A stretch of DNA of 64,000 nt from Trichosporon coremiiforme (Eukaryota > Basidiomycota > Tremellomycetes > Trichosporonales > Trichosporonaceae). Below, one piece after another: positions 33,387 through 46,250 of this stretch. Made by a program: the position numbers and the translations under genes. The notes below the pieces were generated by a model, which did no database searches, had not been told where the DNA came from, and was given only the letters and a program-made list of their open reading frames with translations. How positions within the stretch are numbered: the stretch's first letter is position 1; every line of letters begins with the position of its first letter. The stretch covers positions 1-64,000 of the forward strand of contig BCJJ01000028.1 of the NCBI GenBank assembly GCA_039545355.1, given 5' to 3'.

Positions 33387-35845
33387 ACTTACACTCACGA
33401 ACGCGAAAGGCTATTCAGGCAGCCAGCAACTGGCTTTTGGGGGTTTACGACAGACTGAATGTTGATTGAGAGCTTGTGTAATCTTGCTGCCTGGTTATCA
33501 CAGCGGTCCAGACGTCCGCTCCAGGCTGGGTGCCGAGCCTGATTGACCCGCCGACGCGTCTGAAAACTAGCCCGAAAATCCATCTGCTGGTTTTCAGTGA
33601 TACCGCCAGTTTTCAGAGTTTCAGCATCAACAAGAAGCCGGTCGGCCCGGTACATCGGCGACTTTGTCCCCACGGAGTGGATTCTCAACTCGGACTAAGC
33701 CGAGATTTTAGGGCCTAAAGAAGCCTGAAACCCCGTACATGCCGAGTTCCCCGGAATTCTCGGTTTTCTCGGCCCGCTGGGTGAAGTTTCTATTACTGAC
33801 AAGATTTCTTAGATTTCGGGTGAGTTTTCACTGACTGAAAATCCAAACTTACTTCTGGGAGACACCTGTGCCTGAGTCGATCTTCAGGAACGACGCAGCC
33901 CCTGAGCGCTGGGTGCTGAGGAGAGCGGTTTCGTTCCTGGGTGCCTCCTGACTTCTGGGTGCCCTGCACTTGCGATCCTGAACTCCGGGTTGGGTTGTAT
34001 CCTGTCGTTGAATTCGTTTGAGTCCTGGTCGTCCTCTCTGATCGAACTCACACCGGCTCCACTTGAATGCTGTGACAGGTCTACAATGCGCTCGCTGGAA
34101 ATCTTATCCGTCCACCATCATTAAGTTACCAAGTGACAGATGGGTGTTCATGTTCTTTCGTGCATGTCAAAAGCTTAAGGCGCCTCTGACATTTCACACA
34201 GGACCCGCAACAGTTAAGAAGTGGTGGGCCCAGAATGCATCTCTGAATGGCAGCATGAGGCATCCAGCACGCCAAGTCAGTCACGCTTTGTTGAAACATG
34301 ATTCGGCGGCGGCAACGCACAAGTCAAAACGTCACTCACCCCAGTCACGATAGCAGCGCTTGCTGACACGTTGAACCCGCCGAGATCCGAAGGGATCAGC
34401 TCTTGGCTCGGCTCCGTACTGGAACTGCGCGATGCAGGGCCGTCGACAAGTTGGAATCTGGGATGGGATGTCCTGAGAGCTGGTCCATCACGTTGCAGGT
34501 ATCCCAGGCTGCAAAGAGCACGATCGCGTTCCCGCAGTCCAGATGTCCAGATATTGAGCACTGGTGAGACCGAGATGTTGAACACCCTAGAAAGCCCTGC
34601 AAAAGATGTTGTAATCGATGGGAGTATTCGCATTATATTTCAAGGCCACTAGCTTTTCCGGCCAGGCATGATTCAGTGCGGCACCACCCAGAAAACAGCT
34701 GCATCGAATCGCAGCCAGATCGCAATCCTGCACAAACCTGCGCTAGCGTCACTGCGACCTGGAGCGACCTGGAATTGCAGCGGCGATGGCAGCGGGTACG
34801 CTGGAATGCTTTACGGTATCATTTACCCCGGTCCCTTTGGTCCTTCTGATATGGCGCACCGCACTGGCTGGCGCGCAAATGAGCCCACCCAAACGACTCG
34901 GCCCAGCAATTCGACCCGCGCTGGGTTACAACTGAGCCACCGAGGCGCCGATACCGAGCCCCTCAAACAGATGATGAGTAGAACCATTAGAGAATGCAAT
35001 ATGCGAGACCCGGAGCCGCATACTCCTGGTCTAAATGCGCCTTAGACTGTGTCGCGGCGCCACTAATGAGGACCAGATGACCATGATCGTCGGCGAGGAG
35101 CACTGAATAACGGAACTCTGCCACCCAGCAAAAGCACACGCGCACCACTGGTCAGCGGCTATCCGACACCCGCTGCTCCAAGCGCCCCATAATGCGCGGC
35201 TCGTCGCTCCACTGTCGCAACTAACGAGTCATAATGAAGGAGCTTTTGCCACTCTAGCTACTCCGACACAGCTGGCCGAGACACGACCGCCTCAAACTGG
35301 TCAAGTGGGTTCGTCGCTATCCGCAAGTCGCAGAGCGGTGCAAAGCGACGACGACGTTTGTTCGAGACTATCCGAAAGACGCGTGCGCAGGCAAATCAGA
35401 ATGGGTGGCGAAGCCCACATGGTGCCCTTCCAGGTCTATGCCCAGGATGGTCAAAGATGAAGGGTGCGCATACCGAACGAACAACACCGAGTATGCGTAC
35501 GACGCCTACTACCAAAACCGCGTTTCAGTTTCCTTCCTTCAGTAATCTATGCAGACGACGGAGCGCCGGCGGGAACGTCGATCGCAGCAGCCGTATCACG
35601 TATCGCTGTTCAGGCTGACAATTCTAGTGGGACGTTTGGAATGCATGAGCGGCGCTGCCGAGCAAGCCGTGCAGGGAGTGCTGCAGGGGCATGCATTTCC
35701 CACTCTCTGCCCCACTGTGACCAAGGGCAGTCACTGGACTAGCGGTTGCACGCGGTGTATAGCTGTAGCGCAGGTCGGTGACGTCGGGTGTCTCGGACGC
35801 TTAACAGGCCGACAGCCTGCTGTATATCCGTAGTTCGGAGGTCAG

Positions 35846-35943
35846 CTAGGATCAGTTAGGGATCGTTAGGAGTTAGGAGTAAGGAGTTAGGATCGCAGGA
35901 TGTAGAAATGCAGGATGTTGGGATTTCTTAGGATTGTTAGGAG
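35846..35943 (+). repeat. Degenerate telomere-like TTAGG-rich tract
   Basis: Six TTAGG pentamers fall within about 90 bp, with units such as TTAGGG, TTAGGAG, TTAGGAG, TAAGGAG and TTAGGATC. Basidiomycete telomeres are TTAGGG-type arrays, so this could be a decayed interstitial telomeric tract. It may equally be a local slippage repeat. Confidence 0.5.
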
Positions 35944-36131
35944 TGCGAGGTGCGCGGGGGAATGCTGCGCAGTGGGCTCCTAGTATTCCTGCCTGACCAC
36001 ACCGCGCTAGCAGGCAGGTCACTGGTCCCCTAGGGTGGTGAGCGGGCTTTGACCGAAGCTTTTCCGGCGGAACGCCGCCTCCGTTAGGCTGCATACGCCC
36101 ACGCTTTTCCATGACGTATGAATAGCTGGCT

Positions 36132-36163
36132 TGCATGCATGCGTACGTACGTAGGTACGCGCG
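36132..36163. repeat. Alternating purine-pyrimidine tract
   Basis: TGCATGCATGCGTACGTACG continues in strict alternation to 36153, with one break before GTACGCGCGC. Such sequence is prone to Z-DNA or cruciform structure. Confidence 0.6.
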
Positions 36164-39100
36164 CCTGCCCGACTGATTATAACGTACGCCGAGCAGCGCC
36201 TTAGGACTGTCGGTTTCGTTTTACGTGCGAGATGTCTGGTCGGTTGCAGCGGAGATCTGTGCGCGAGTGTGACGCTGCCATAAGCATAATCTGACAAGGA
36301 ACAGCGGCACGCCCGCGTCAGCGCAACTGGGTCGCAACAGGAGACCACCCGGTGTGTCAGCGTGCAATTCAGCGCTGCCGCCGAGCCGCGCGAGCCGGCG
36401 CCATTATGTTATCTCGTGCAGGTGCTATTCAACGCCGCCGCAGCCGCTCCAGTCGGGGTCAGAGGGACGTGCGCCGCCGCTACGCATTCTGCATGCGCCG
36501 GCCCGGCGCTGTGCCGGGGTCGGAAATGGCGGGCGGGGGTGGGTCGAGTGACCGCTCAAACGATCAAAGAGCGACCATCGCGCGACCAACCAACGTAACG
36601 TTCGAAGTCGTATGAGCACAGGCTGTGCTCGGCCCACGACTACAGCGGCTCAACCATAGTTCGGTCAATGCCCCTTTCGGAGAAGAGTTACTGATTTCGT
36701 CGGACTCTTCGGCTGGTTGCTCGTCGGATTAGCTTTGATCAGGATAGTACCCAGCAATGCAAGCCCCCGTCTCAGATGACGGTGCTTAATGCGATCCAAG
36801 CATGTCGGCATCGGACGCCTCAAACTCCGGCACTCGAGCAAGCGAGAGACATGAATATTCAGTCCTGGCAAGCCTCAAACTTGCCTCATGCCGCAAACTT
36901 GGCCAGTCGTCGCCGAGATCTCACCGATACTCAGATGAGTGCTGCGTTTCTGTGTTAGTGACTTTTCCCACTCTGCAGTCCGGATCCGACCCGATTTCAT
37001 GGTCGGGCACCTGTTTGAAGACCGTTTGCAGCCTGTTCGCTCCCCGGTCGTTGTTTCGCTTCAAACTCATGCACGGATCCATGGGCCAGGCCAGGCGGTG
37101 CCGCGGGTAGGACTTATGTGCACGACGGCGCCCGACTGCGTGCCAGGTTGGAGCAAAGGTGAGTGCGAGTAGTAGTCACCGTGGTCGGGCGTGGCGTCAC
37201 AGATTCCCGTGCTCCACTATCTGCATTCCTGAGGAGCGTGGAATGCGTGGGGTGATATGGAACTCTCACAGATTGCGGACACTGAGGTGCATGGTGTGCT
37301 CAGCGGGGCATGTCACTGGCCAGCGAGGCGGCATGTGACGGCCGAGGAGACGGCGCCTTGTCGGATCGGAGCACGCAGTTGGAAATCGCACAGAGAAGTA
37401 AGAATGCACGTATCGATCCTCCTGCTGGAACCCGATTATGTGGTCCGTGGGTTTCCAGCGTTCCTAGTGTGCGTAACCAAGAGCCCGGCAGGGCTCGTGG
37501 GAACGAGGTCCGCGCCAGCGGGCGCGCGCCTCCTCGCGACAGCCATTACAGCGATCTAATAAGTATACGCTGCATGGGCGCATAGGAGTAACTGCTTCTT
37601 CTGCTATCGAGACATACGTTAAGGGATGGTCACGGCACTTCCGGAGTGCGGTGGTAGGTAGCGAAGTAGCCAGAGTGGGTGCGAACATGAGGGTCGCTGT
37701 GCGAGGGTGCTCCGCTGCCCGGGTTTTGTGATTTGGGAGGGCTGCATCGTCGTCAAGTGCACAGTCGAGTTCACCGATGAAGCTGTAGCGAGCCATTCAC
37801 GATACGGCTGCTGTCAGGTGCGCACGGCTTGCTTGCACTCGTTCCTGCGCCGCGGCAAACTTGTCGTGCACGCCCAGCATGCCGAGCGCCCAGCCCTGTC
37901 GACAGGAATGCATACCGCAGCGTGCACTCGTAGTGGAGCAAAAGGCAGGGAAGTCGGATACGAGGGCGGTGGGGCCGAGCGTATCTGCACTTAGACTTAA
38001 CAGTCCTGAGTGCAGGAGCTTTCAGGAGTGTGCGAGAGCCAGTTCTCATCACCAAGGACACGATGGACGCGCCTGATATTTCAGCGTTGACTTTCTGTTG
38101 CCTGACTTGTGGTAGACATTTTTCGATGCCTGATGCCTGAACTTTTGATGCCTGAAACTGAAATCTGACACTCCAGACGTGACCCCTGGGTGTGCATGTT
38201 GCAGAGCTCAGTGTTCGGCGTCCGTACCATGCATCCTGGTCCATGCCCTAGCTTGCCCTTCTTTAAGCATTAGGTTTGCGCCCAACAGTCTCACGTCTTT
38301 GCTTCCATATCCCATATTATATACTTGCCAGCATGATTGAGGAACACCTGCTACTTTGTTTCTCACTGACCGCTCGCAGAGCGCTTTCTTCGGTGCGCGG
38401 GGAGCACATAAAGGACGTTGAAATGCTACGAGTGAATGCAACCAGGCGGCCCGGAGACCGCAGCGAAGATCACGACCCATGAAGGTCCGGAAGGGTTGTC
38501 AAAACCGCCTCCCCATGCCGTACTCGCCGGAGCTGGATCATGGAGCTCGCAAGCAGCTCCGGCCATCGACGGCAGTCACCGCACCTTCCCCCATGGGAGA
38601 AGGAAGCCGAGGAAGCCTTATGCCCGCTGCACTCAGGGTTGAGCTCGCCGAGCGTCCCGCGTCCCATATACTGCGTTCGGCCACATGAGACGGAGGAGCC
38701 GCCGACCGCGTCGCTTGACGGCGACCTGTGCCTGCGATCACGCCAGGCAGCTACGGATTTCGGGCGCTAAAGTGCACTACAGCAGGACGGGTGCACGTAA
38801 GTCGGTGGTGCGAGGTGAGAACCTTTGGCATAGGCTCACAACGCCGCCCTCACTTTGCGTAAGCACCTTGTGCACTTTTGTCTGCCGTCAGCATCAGGAC
38901 ATGCGCCTGACATTGGTGCGACATGAAGGCGACGCTGCGGCGTGGCGAATGGCCAAAGTTTCGGAGTATCCTCATAAAGAACATGAAATGCAGTTCAGTA
39001 GCGAGATCGAAAGCGAGCATTTCACCATGGATACCCATGAGGCTCATTGTCAGGTTAGGCTCATTGACGGGCCCAAAAGTGAGGTTTACTCTGCTGCGAG

Positions 39101-42100
39101 GACCTGGCAGGCCGGCTTGTCGAAATTCCAGCTGCTCAATGTTCACGTTCGTTAAGTTCGTCGCACTCCCAACGCTAAAGGGCACGTTTCTGCCCGTCAA
39201 TGCTGATGACGACGACGAGGGCGATAACATCGCTATACGTGCACCAGCAAGGATACAAGTGTCTCGAACTCGCACCGAAAAGAACTCTTGCAATGAATTG
39301 CTCATCGCTCACTGACAGGGATGTGCTCAGCCAGCAGAAACTGGGTTGCAAGCTCAGGAGCGATCAGGAACCAGGACCAAGGTACAAGGCACGAGGCACG
39401 ACGACCAGTCTTGTGCTTGCAAATGACTTTTCGCAGGCAGGTCGGCTGGATTTTCAACGTTACGCACAACGTACAGGTCTCTGAAGTTTGGCAGAGCAGG
39501 CGCGAATGATTTTTCCCATCTTATCGGTGCCGGTCGCCGAGTAGGCGGGGCGCCTTGCACACTGCACCAGATAAGCTCCGAAACGTATCCGCCTCATCTG
39601 AAGTGGGCGTCAACGCCGACATGATCTGTCTGACCTCTGTTTCTTGTTCTGCCAGTTCATGTTCATGCAGCACCCTCACTTGTGCAGTTTTCAGTGGCTA
39701 CCGGCCCCTCCGGGCCGTGGTCACCGACAACCTGAACCCGGTCCGAGGCACTGGTGAATATTCGCGGGTCCTGGCCATCCTGTCCGCCTCCTTCAATACG
39801 GCACGGCACGGCACGGCGCCGTTCCTGTGCCAGCTTGTGTGCCCGCATGCCCGTCCTCATCCCTCAGAAATCAATTGCACGGCCGGCGGTGATTGCAGCA
39901 TGCAAATGGCAACCCGTGCCGCTGAACCGCACAATGCACGGCCCAATGCACCGCTCATCGAGCCTGCACATCAAATCGCATCCAGCAACAACGGACTCTC
40001 CGTAACTGGTTCCTTGATAATGGGCAGCCGATATGGCGCACCGCAGGGAGCAGGGAGAGCAGGGCGCCAGGCCAGGATCGATGTGAAGCTTGCAATTCAA
40101 AACGGCGTGGAACCCGTCCTTTTGGGCGCGCCTTTCCCATGACTTTAGCTGCAAGTACTGCCTGATCTGAAAAGTTGGTAGCGAGCAGCGCGCGAGCAGC
40201 TCCGCGCTGGCAGCCTGCATGTAGATTCGCACGCTGGCGCCCACGGACCGCTGAGCCTACGGACCTAGCGAGCGACCCACCACGGCCATCAGTGCGTGCC
40301 CGGACTGCGGCCCATGAGGTCGGCAAATTCAGCGGCCATCCCCATTCGTCTATGAATAAAGTGCCCGTCTCCTACTTCCTGCTCCGCCAGGGGTGGGCAG
40401 ATTGGGGTCCTCCCCATGGTGTACTTCGTCGCATACCGTGGATCGGTGAATACCTTGCTGCTTTGGGAATGTGTCTGGGCTTGAGCTGACCGGAAGCCAG
40501 TACGATGCCGCGCCGCATGACGAAAGACGCGGTAGCAGGTACAGAGGAAACAACACCCCATGTTAGCGATGCGAGTACGTACGTGCGGTGAACGCTTAGG
40601 TTAATGATTGCGATACCAACGTACCACTACGTACCACTACGTATGGGTACGTGCAGCGGTGCTGCGTGGCCGAACCTACATCAGAGAATCGCGATAAGGA
40701 TAGAAAACTGCAGAACACGGCGCCGAACTACTGCGATGGTGTGGTCACCGAAATTCGTGTGCAGGATCGGGATCTGCGCCAGTGAACCTTCGTGTGTCCT
40801 GAACATTTCATCCCCGCTCCTGCGATCCTGTGAGCTGTGCACGGCGTCCTCGATACTCGATACTTCACGTTCTGCGTCTGTCGCCCTGTATCGGAGCCGG
40901 GCGTGCGTATTAACGGCTGACACTGACATCCTCCTGGCTGTTTTCAGTGTAACGGTAGCGGCATCGGCGTGCGCCGCGGCACGCAGCGGCACAGCGGCGC
41001 CGCAGTGACGCCTCGTCGTTGGCCAGGTAATGATAGAATGGCAAGCCACCACCGAGCTTATCACAGCCGGGTCCTAGATGTCCCGAGGCGTCGAACTCAT
41101 AGGCTCGGCAGGCTCCCTCCGCCGCATCGCTAGCCGCAGCTCGATACCGAAGCGCCGCTGGCGCTTAGGCCAGCCACGGCGGGCAGCCGGATGGTAACGA
41201 GGTGTATATCCACGCCGACCACGGCCGCTACGGCGTTCGCTGCACATGATGGTGAAGCTGACATGGGAGGTCAGCGAGACAGGGGTCGCATGATCGACGA
41301 AACGAGAAATCAGTCGCCAACTGGCACCCTCGAGACGTGGAGTGCGGCTTTGAGACGAATGACGGATGACGACGACAATGGCAAGATCAGTACGACAGGT
41401 GTCTCAGATGTCTCAACCCGCGACAAAAACTGGGGCTGTGGTTCAGGCAGACCTGAAGTCTCATGAGTCTTCACGTTTTGCTGATATGACACATGTGTCT
41501 GAAGTCTGGCTCGAAGAGGACTCGTTACTCTCGCACTCTCGCTCACGTGCGACAAGCCCGGTGTCTCCACGCTGGCACTGGCAACGTAATCGCATGCATG
41601 GCAGTTGCTTCTGATTGCGAGCGGCGTGAGCGACGTGAACCGCAATACTGTCGCTGCCGAGGGCGATCGCAGTGTGACAGGAGAGGGCCTGGACGCGGCG
41701 CGTGCCGTGCGCTCAGTCCCTCGGCGCCAGTCGTCACTGTCACACCGGGCCTGCATTTGCTCCACTTGCTCCACCCCGCACGACCACCACACACGCACAC
41801 GCCCAGCAGCCCCTGGGCGTGTCTCTGGCTGGCTGAATCTGATGGAGGCGTCCGGCTTTTGAACTTCGTCCACGACGCACCCGTAGTTCATGTTGCGGGC
41901 CCAGGAAGCTCGCTCCCCAACCGACTTGTCTACTGGGAGACGCCGATGTGGTGGTTTGAGACAGGTGGCAGAATCGTAGATTTGGTAACTTTGTGGCGGC
42001 CGAGCCGACTATTGGTCATCCCGGCTGTCACGGAGGCGCGGGCACCGGCGCAGGTCCACAGCGCTCCGACACCCAGCCAGTTCCTGCTGTCTGCGTCTGT

Positions 42101-45100
42101 GACCTCGGCGCAGCCGACGTAGCTGGCGCAGGCACGAAGTGATCATTCGGTGTCCGGTCCGAACGTCCACGCCCAAGACCGACTGACCGACCTGGCGGAA
42201 TGGTCGCTCTCATCCGTTAGCTTTCTCACCCTACCACGTCACAGCTGGAGGCCTAGTCGCAGAGATCTGTGGAGTTGTTCGGTGAATCGGCGAATGATAG
42301 TGGCTCGGCGAGCAAAAGGATGAGACTAATGACGATACGCATGAATGGCGATGTTCTTCATAAGCCTTTCGCTGCCTTTCGATTGCAGCCTACGGTCCAC
42401 CGTGGGTTCCGGCTCGCTCAGACTGTGTCTGTCTCAGTAGCTGGTCGTGGCTGGCACCGAGAAGCAAGAGCAGATGCAGATGAAACCACCGAGCCACACT
42501 TGAACGTCGGTACCGGCGCACTGTTCTGCAGGGCCGAGGACGTGTGCAGAACGTGCAGGAGGTGTGGATAGGGCACGCTCGCACCCCGTACCAGTGGCCA
42601 GAGCTCTTCATCTGTCTGGGCGATCGCCTCCCAAAGCACCGGGAATGGCTCTCGCCTTCCCTGTGCTGGGTTGCTCGGGGACACCCGCACGGCGTGTGTT
42701 CTGTTCTGGTTCGAGTTGAGTGCCGACCGCGTTTGAGGTTGCATTCGAGACTTTGCCGAGCTCCGCAGCTTTGCACACTTCGTCCCCGGACCTCGCATTC
42801 CATCGGCGCCAGCGATCCCGATCGTCCCTGCCGAATGTGGAATGCGCACAAAGTTGACTGACTGTCCTGCGTCGGCGCGGCCGCCACTCGCCGTCGCTCC
42901 TGGACGCGCGAGCGCGTGTGTGTTCGTGTGGTCCTGTGGAAGTCATGTTGGCAGCTCTTCGTGCAGACATACGTGACGGAGACGGCTGAAGTCGGAGGTA
43001 CGCTGCTGCGCTGGTGTGAAGCCGGGCAGAACACACACCCCACAGACGCAGTGTGTGTCGCTCTTGCGCTCGGTCCAGCGCAGTGGCGATGACCGCAATG
43101 CGGATTCTGCATTCAGCTCGGACACGACACACCAGATCCTCTTACCCCGCACCAAGACCAGTTCCTCGCCGGCACTCCACTCCAGCGTGCAGGCTGCATT
43201 TGTCGCAGCCTCTTACTCGCCCTCCTATCTGCACCCTCCAGTTCGCTTCTGCCCCCCTGGGGCCCCCCTCCAGGTGCTCTTCATAGTCAGACCTCCACCT
43301 CGTGAATCGTATGATAGATATAGTAGAGATAGGCGATGCGGATACATCAACTTTGTCACTCCGTGACAGAGCGATCGTTGTAAACAGATGCAGTTTCCAA
43401 CCCCCGTTAGTCGGAGGTCCCCAGTCGGCGCCCTCCCCACAACCGCTAACACACACCTAGCATCATGATCTATCCTGTGTCCACTTCTCCTGTCTTGTTC
43501 TTTCGTTGTTCACCTCCCTGTTCCCGGCGACACAGCGGCGTTGTACTCGGTCCCATACCACATCAGTTGTAGTGACTGTTCTTTCTATTCCACACCGAAC
43601 GACCGAACGAACCCCTTGGCAGACGCCACCACTCCGGGGCACACACCTCCTCGTCCCTACGGACTGCCAGCTGCCTCGCGGCAAGCACTACGCTCAGTCT
43701 GGGTGCCCCTACTTGGCTCCCGGCGCAGGTATCGCGACGGGAGGCGACCGCACGAGGCGGACCAAGGCTGACGGCTGGCGGATGAGCAGGCGGGGCGACT
43801 ATGTCGATGTCACCGCACCGAGTTCCTTGCGTCCCTATCCGTGCAGACTGTTCGCCCATAAATTCCACGCTTGCAACGCTGCAGCGCCGGCCCGCTACTG
43901 CTCGCTATTCCTCTGCGCTCGTCTTCTCGTCCCTGTCCCTCCTCGCACGAGTGCACAAGGGCGAGTTCGTCGCACCCTTCACCCCTGCTCCACCTCGTCT
44001 CCGTACCTACGAGACCCACCGCTTCGCCCGCGCCCGCGCCCTTGACCAAGATCATCGCTGGAAGCCGGTTCGCGGCAGTCCTCCACCCCTCCACCTCACG
44101 CCCGGTGATCTCTCCGTTCCGTGACCCAGATCCTCCTGTCCCAGCTCTCCACTGTCTGCTGCTATCGACTCACTGTCTACTACTGTACCCCAGGCTCAAC
44201 TGTCCACTGCCCACGGCCACTGTGCACGACCCGACTGGATTCGACTCACGACTTTGGAACGGGCTACAACGAGATCACGCAACAAAGAAAAGTGGCATAG
44301 CACGAGCGGTTCGCCAGTTGAACCCATCACATTCTCTCGACTAAGGCCGCACGGCTATCTGGCTCCGTGGGTGTGTGTCTCTGCGTGTGTGTCGTGTGTT
44401 CAGGTGGTGTGTTAGTGTGCTCGTGCGTGTGTCTTGCCGCACCTCACCAACCCTCACCACCACTGCCGTCTGGTCCCCTGGCAGCCACCACTCACTTCGG
44501 CACTCCACTGTACCCCTGTGGGTTGTAGATAAGAGGAATCGAACAGCGCCGAGTGTGATCCAGCCAGGTGCGAAGCCGCCAGCGGCCGCCAGAGAAGCGA
44601 AGAAGCCGACCTGACACCAGAACACCTGGGCACGAGCACCACACCCGCACGACCCCTCCGGTTCCTCCGCCGTCTGCACCTGTTGTCTGTGACTGTCTTC
44701 CCTATTGCCGCCGCCGCCGCCAGAGCAAGTGCAGACTGAGCCGCAAGCACGTCCTCGCCCATTTCGCCCATCACATCTCGCACGCTCTCCAGTCCAGGTT
44801 CCATTCCATTCCATTCCGCCTCCCCTCGTCCCTTCGTCCCTCGAACGCCATACACACCGCCCGCACCACCAAACCCCTCCAGAACACGCCTCGCACACCG
44901 CACGACAACACATACACACAGGGCCCAAAGACTCGCTCCGACTCAGAACCTCCAGATCGGGGGCGTTCTGTACCAGGGCAAGAGCGCAGGGCAGGCGAGT
45001 GTGCGTCCGTGTCTGCCGAAACAGCCAACAGCCAACACGCACGATACACGCGCTCTTGCGCTCTGCGCCGGGGCTTGCGGCTGGCGGCTTGCGCTCGTAC

Positions 45101-46220
45101 TCGATCGGGTGTGGAGTGGTGGAACGTGTGTGCGGTGTGTAGCTCGTGGTTGTGTGTTGTTGTTGCGAGCGAGCGAGGTGGGTTGGAGGAATGGTAATGA
45201 ACAACTTTGTTGACGTTTGATCTCAGCTCTCGACATATCGACATCAGCTTGACATTCCGTCACTCGATCTGATCGACGCTCCTCATACGTCACTCGGTCA
45301 CTCGATCCCCGACACTCGGACTCGGCACAGCGACACGAGCCCGACACAGAGGACGCACGCGTGATAGCATAGACATAGACATCATACCCAACAAGCAGAA
45401 GCATTAAGCATAGAACGTGAGTTGTTGTCGTGTGCCTTTCGAGAGTGTGGAAACAGCCCTCCACCTGGCGGGTGGATCCAAGCCTGGCTGGTGTGTGTTT
45501 CGGCGACGGCGGCGGCCGCAGACGGAGGCTTCGTGCTCGTGTGCTTGTGTGCTTGTGTGGTGTGTGTGATGTGTGTATGCTGCGGCCTGCGTGCATGCCG
45601 CACGCGGCACGCGGCCGCACTCGTCTGCTCGCCACCCACACCCACACTCACACCCACGCCCACCAACACGCCGGCCCTCAGCCATGCATGCGCCATCGCT
45701 GGGTCGAGTCGTTTGCCTGCACGCTGCTTGTCCGTCGGGCCGTCCAGCTGCCTTCCTCGTCCCTCTTATCTTGTCCTCCATCTCTCCTCCGTCCTATCCA
45801 CACATTGTTTTTTGTCACGACCTCTTTCACGACTCTTCGTCTTGCGTTCCGACACACCAACCCTTCACCAACATCCTGTGAGCCATCCATCTCCCTCTGA
45901 AACACCTGCCTCCCCAAGCTCGTTCCTCGACCGCCTTCCTCTTTGTTCATCTCCTACGCTTCCGGCCACGACCAACCACCGACGAGCCAGTCCAGGAATC
46001 CCAGGAATGAGAACTACATCTCATCTTCCTCGACCGTATTGTCCACCTTGTCCACCAACCAGTCGCAGGCTTCGACTGCGGCCAAGCCACCATCACTAAG
46101 CACCTCGCGCGCTCGCATGTTCACCAATGCCGCCGACTATGCACGAGCTCCCGACCTTCCCATCAGTCACCGCCGTGCCTTGAACATCCTTGTCCGACTT
46201 TTCTTTCTTCCTCGTTCATC

Positions 46221-46250
46221 CTCTGTCCACTCCTGTCCACTCCTGTCCCT
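46221..46250. repeat. 10-bp tandem repeat (TCCTGTCCAC)3
   Basis: Three head-to-tail copies, the first and last imperfect at their ends, within the pyrimidine-rich stretch upstream of the cyclin gene. Confidence 0.7.

Noticed and set aside
41493..42122. A 209-codon open frame inside the gene-free block
   Set aside because: It has low-complexity His/Pro stretches, random composition, no family resemblance and no splice signals; several other frames are equally open.
44341..45204. A 287-codon minus-strand open frame
   Set aside because: It arises from the pyrimidine-rich strand bias and is dominated by Arg, Gly, Cys and Thr runs; no protein family is recognisable.
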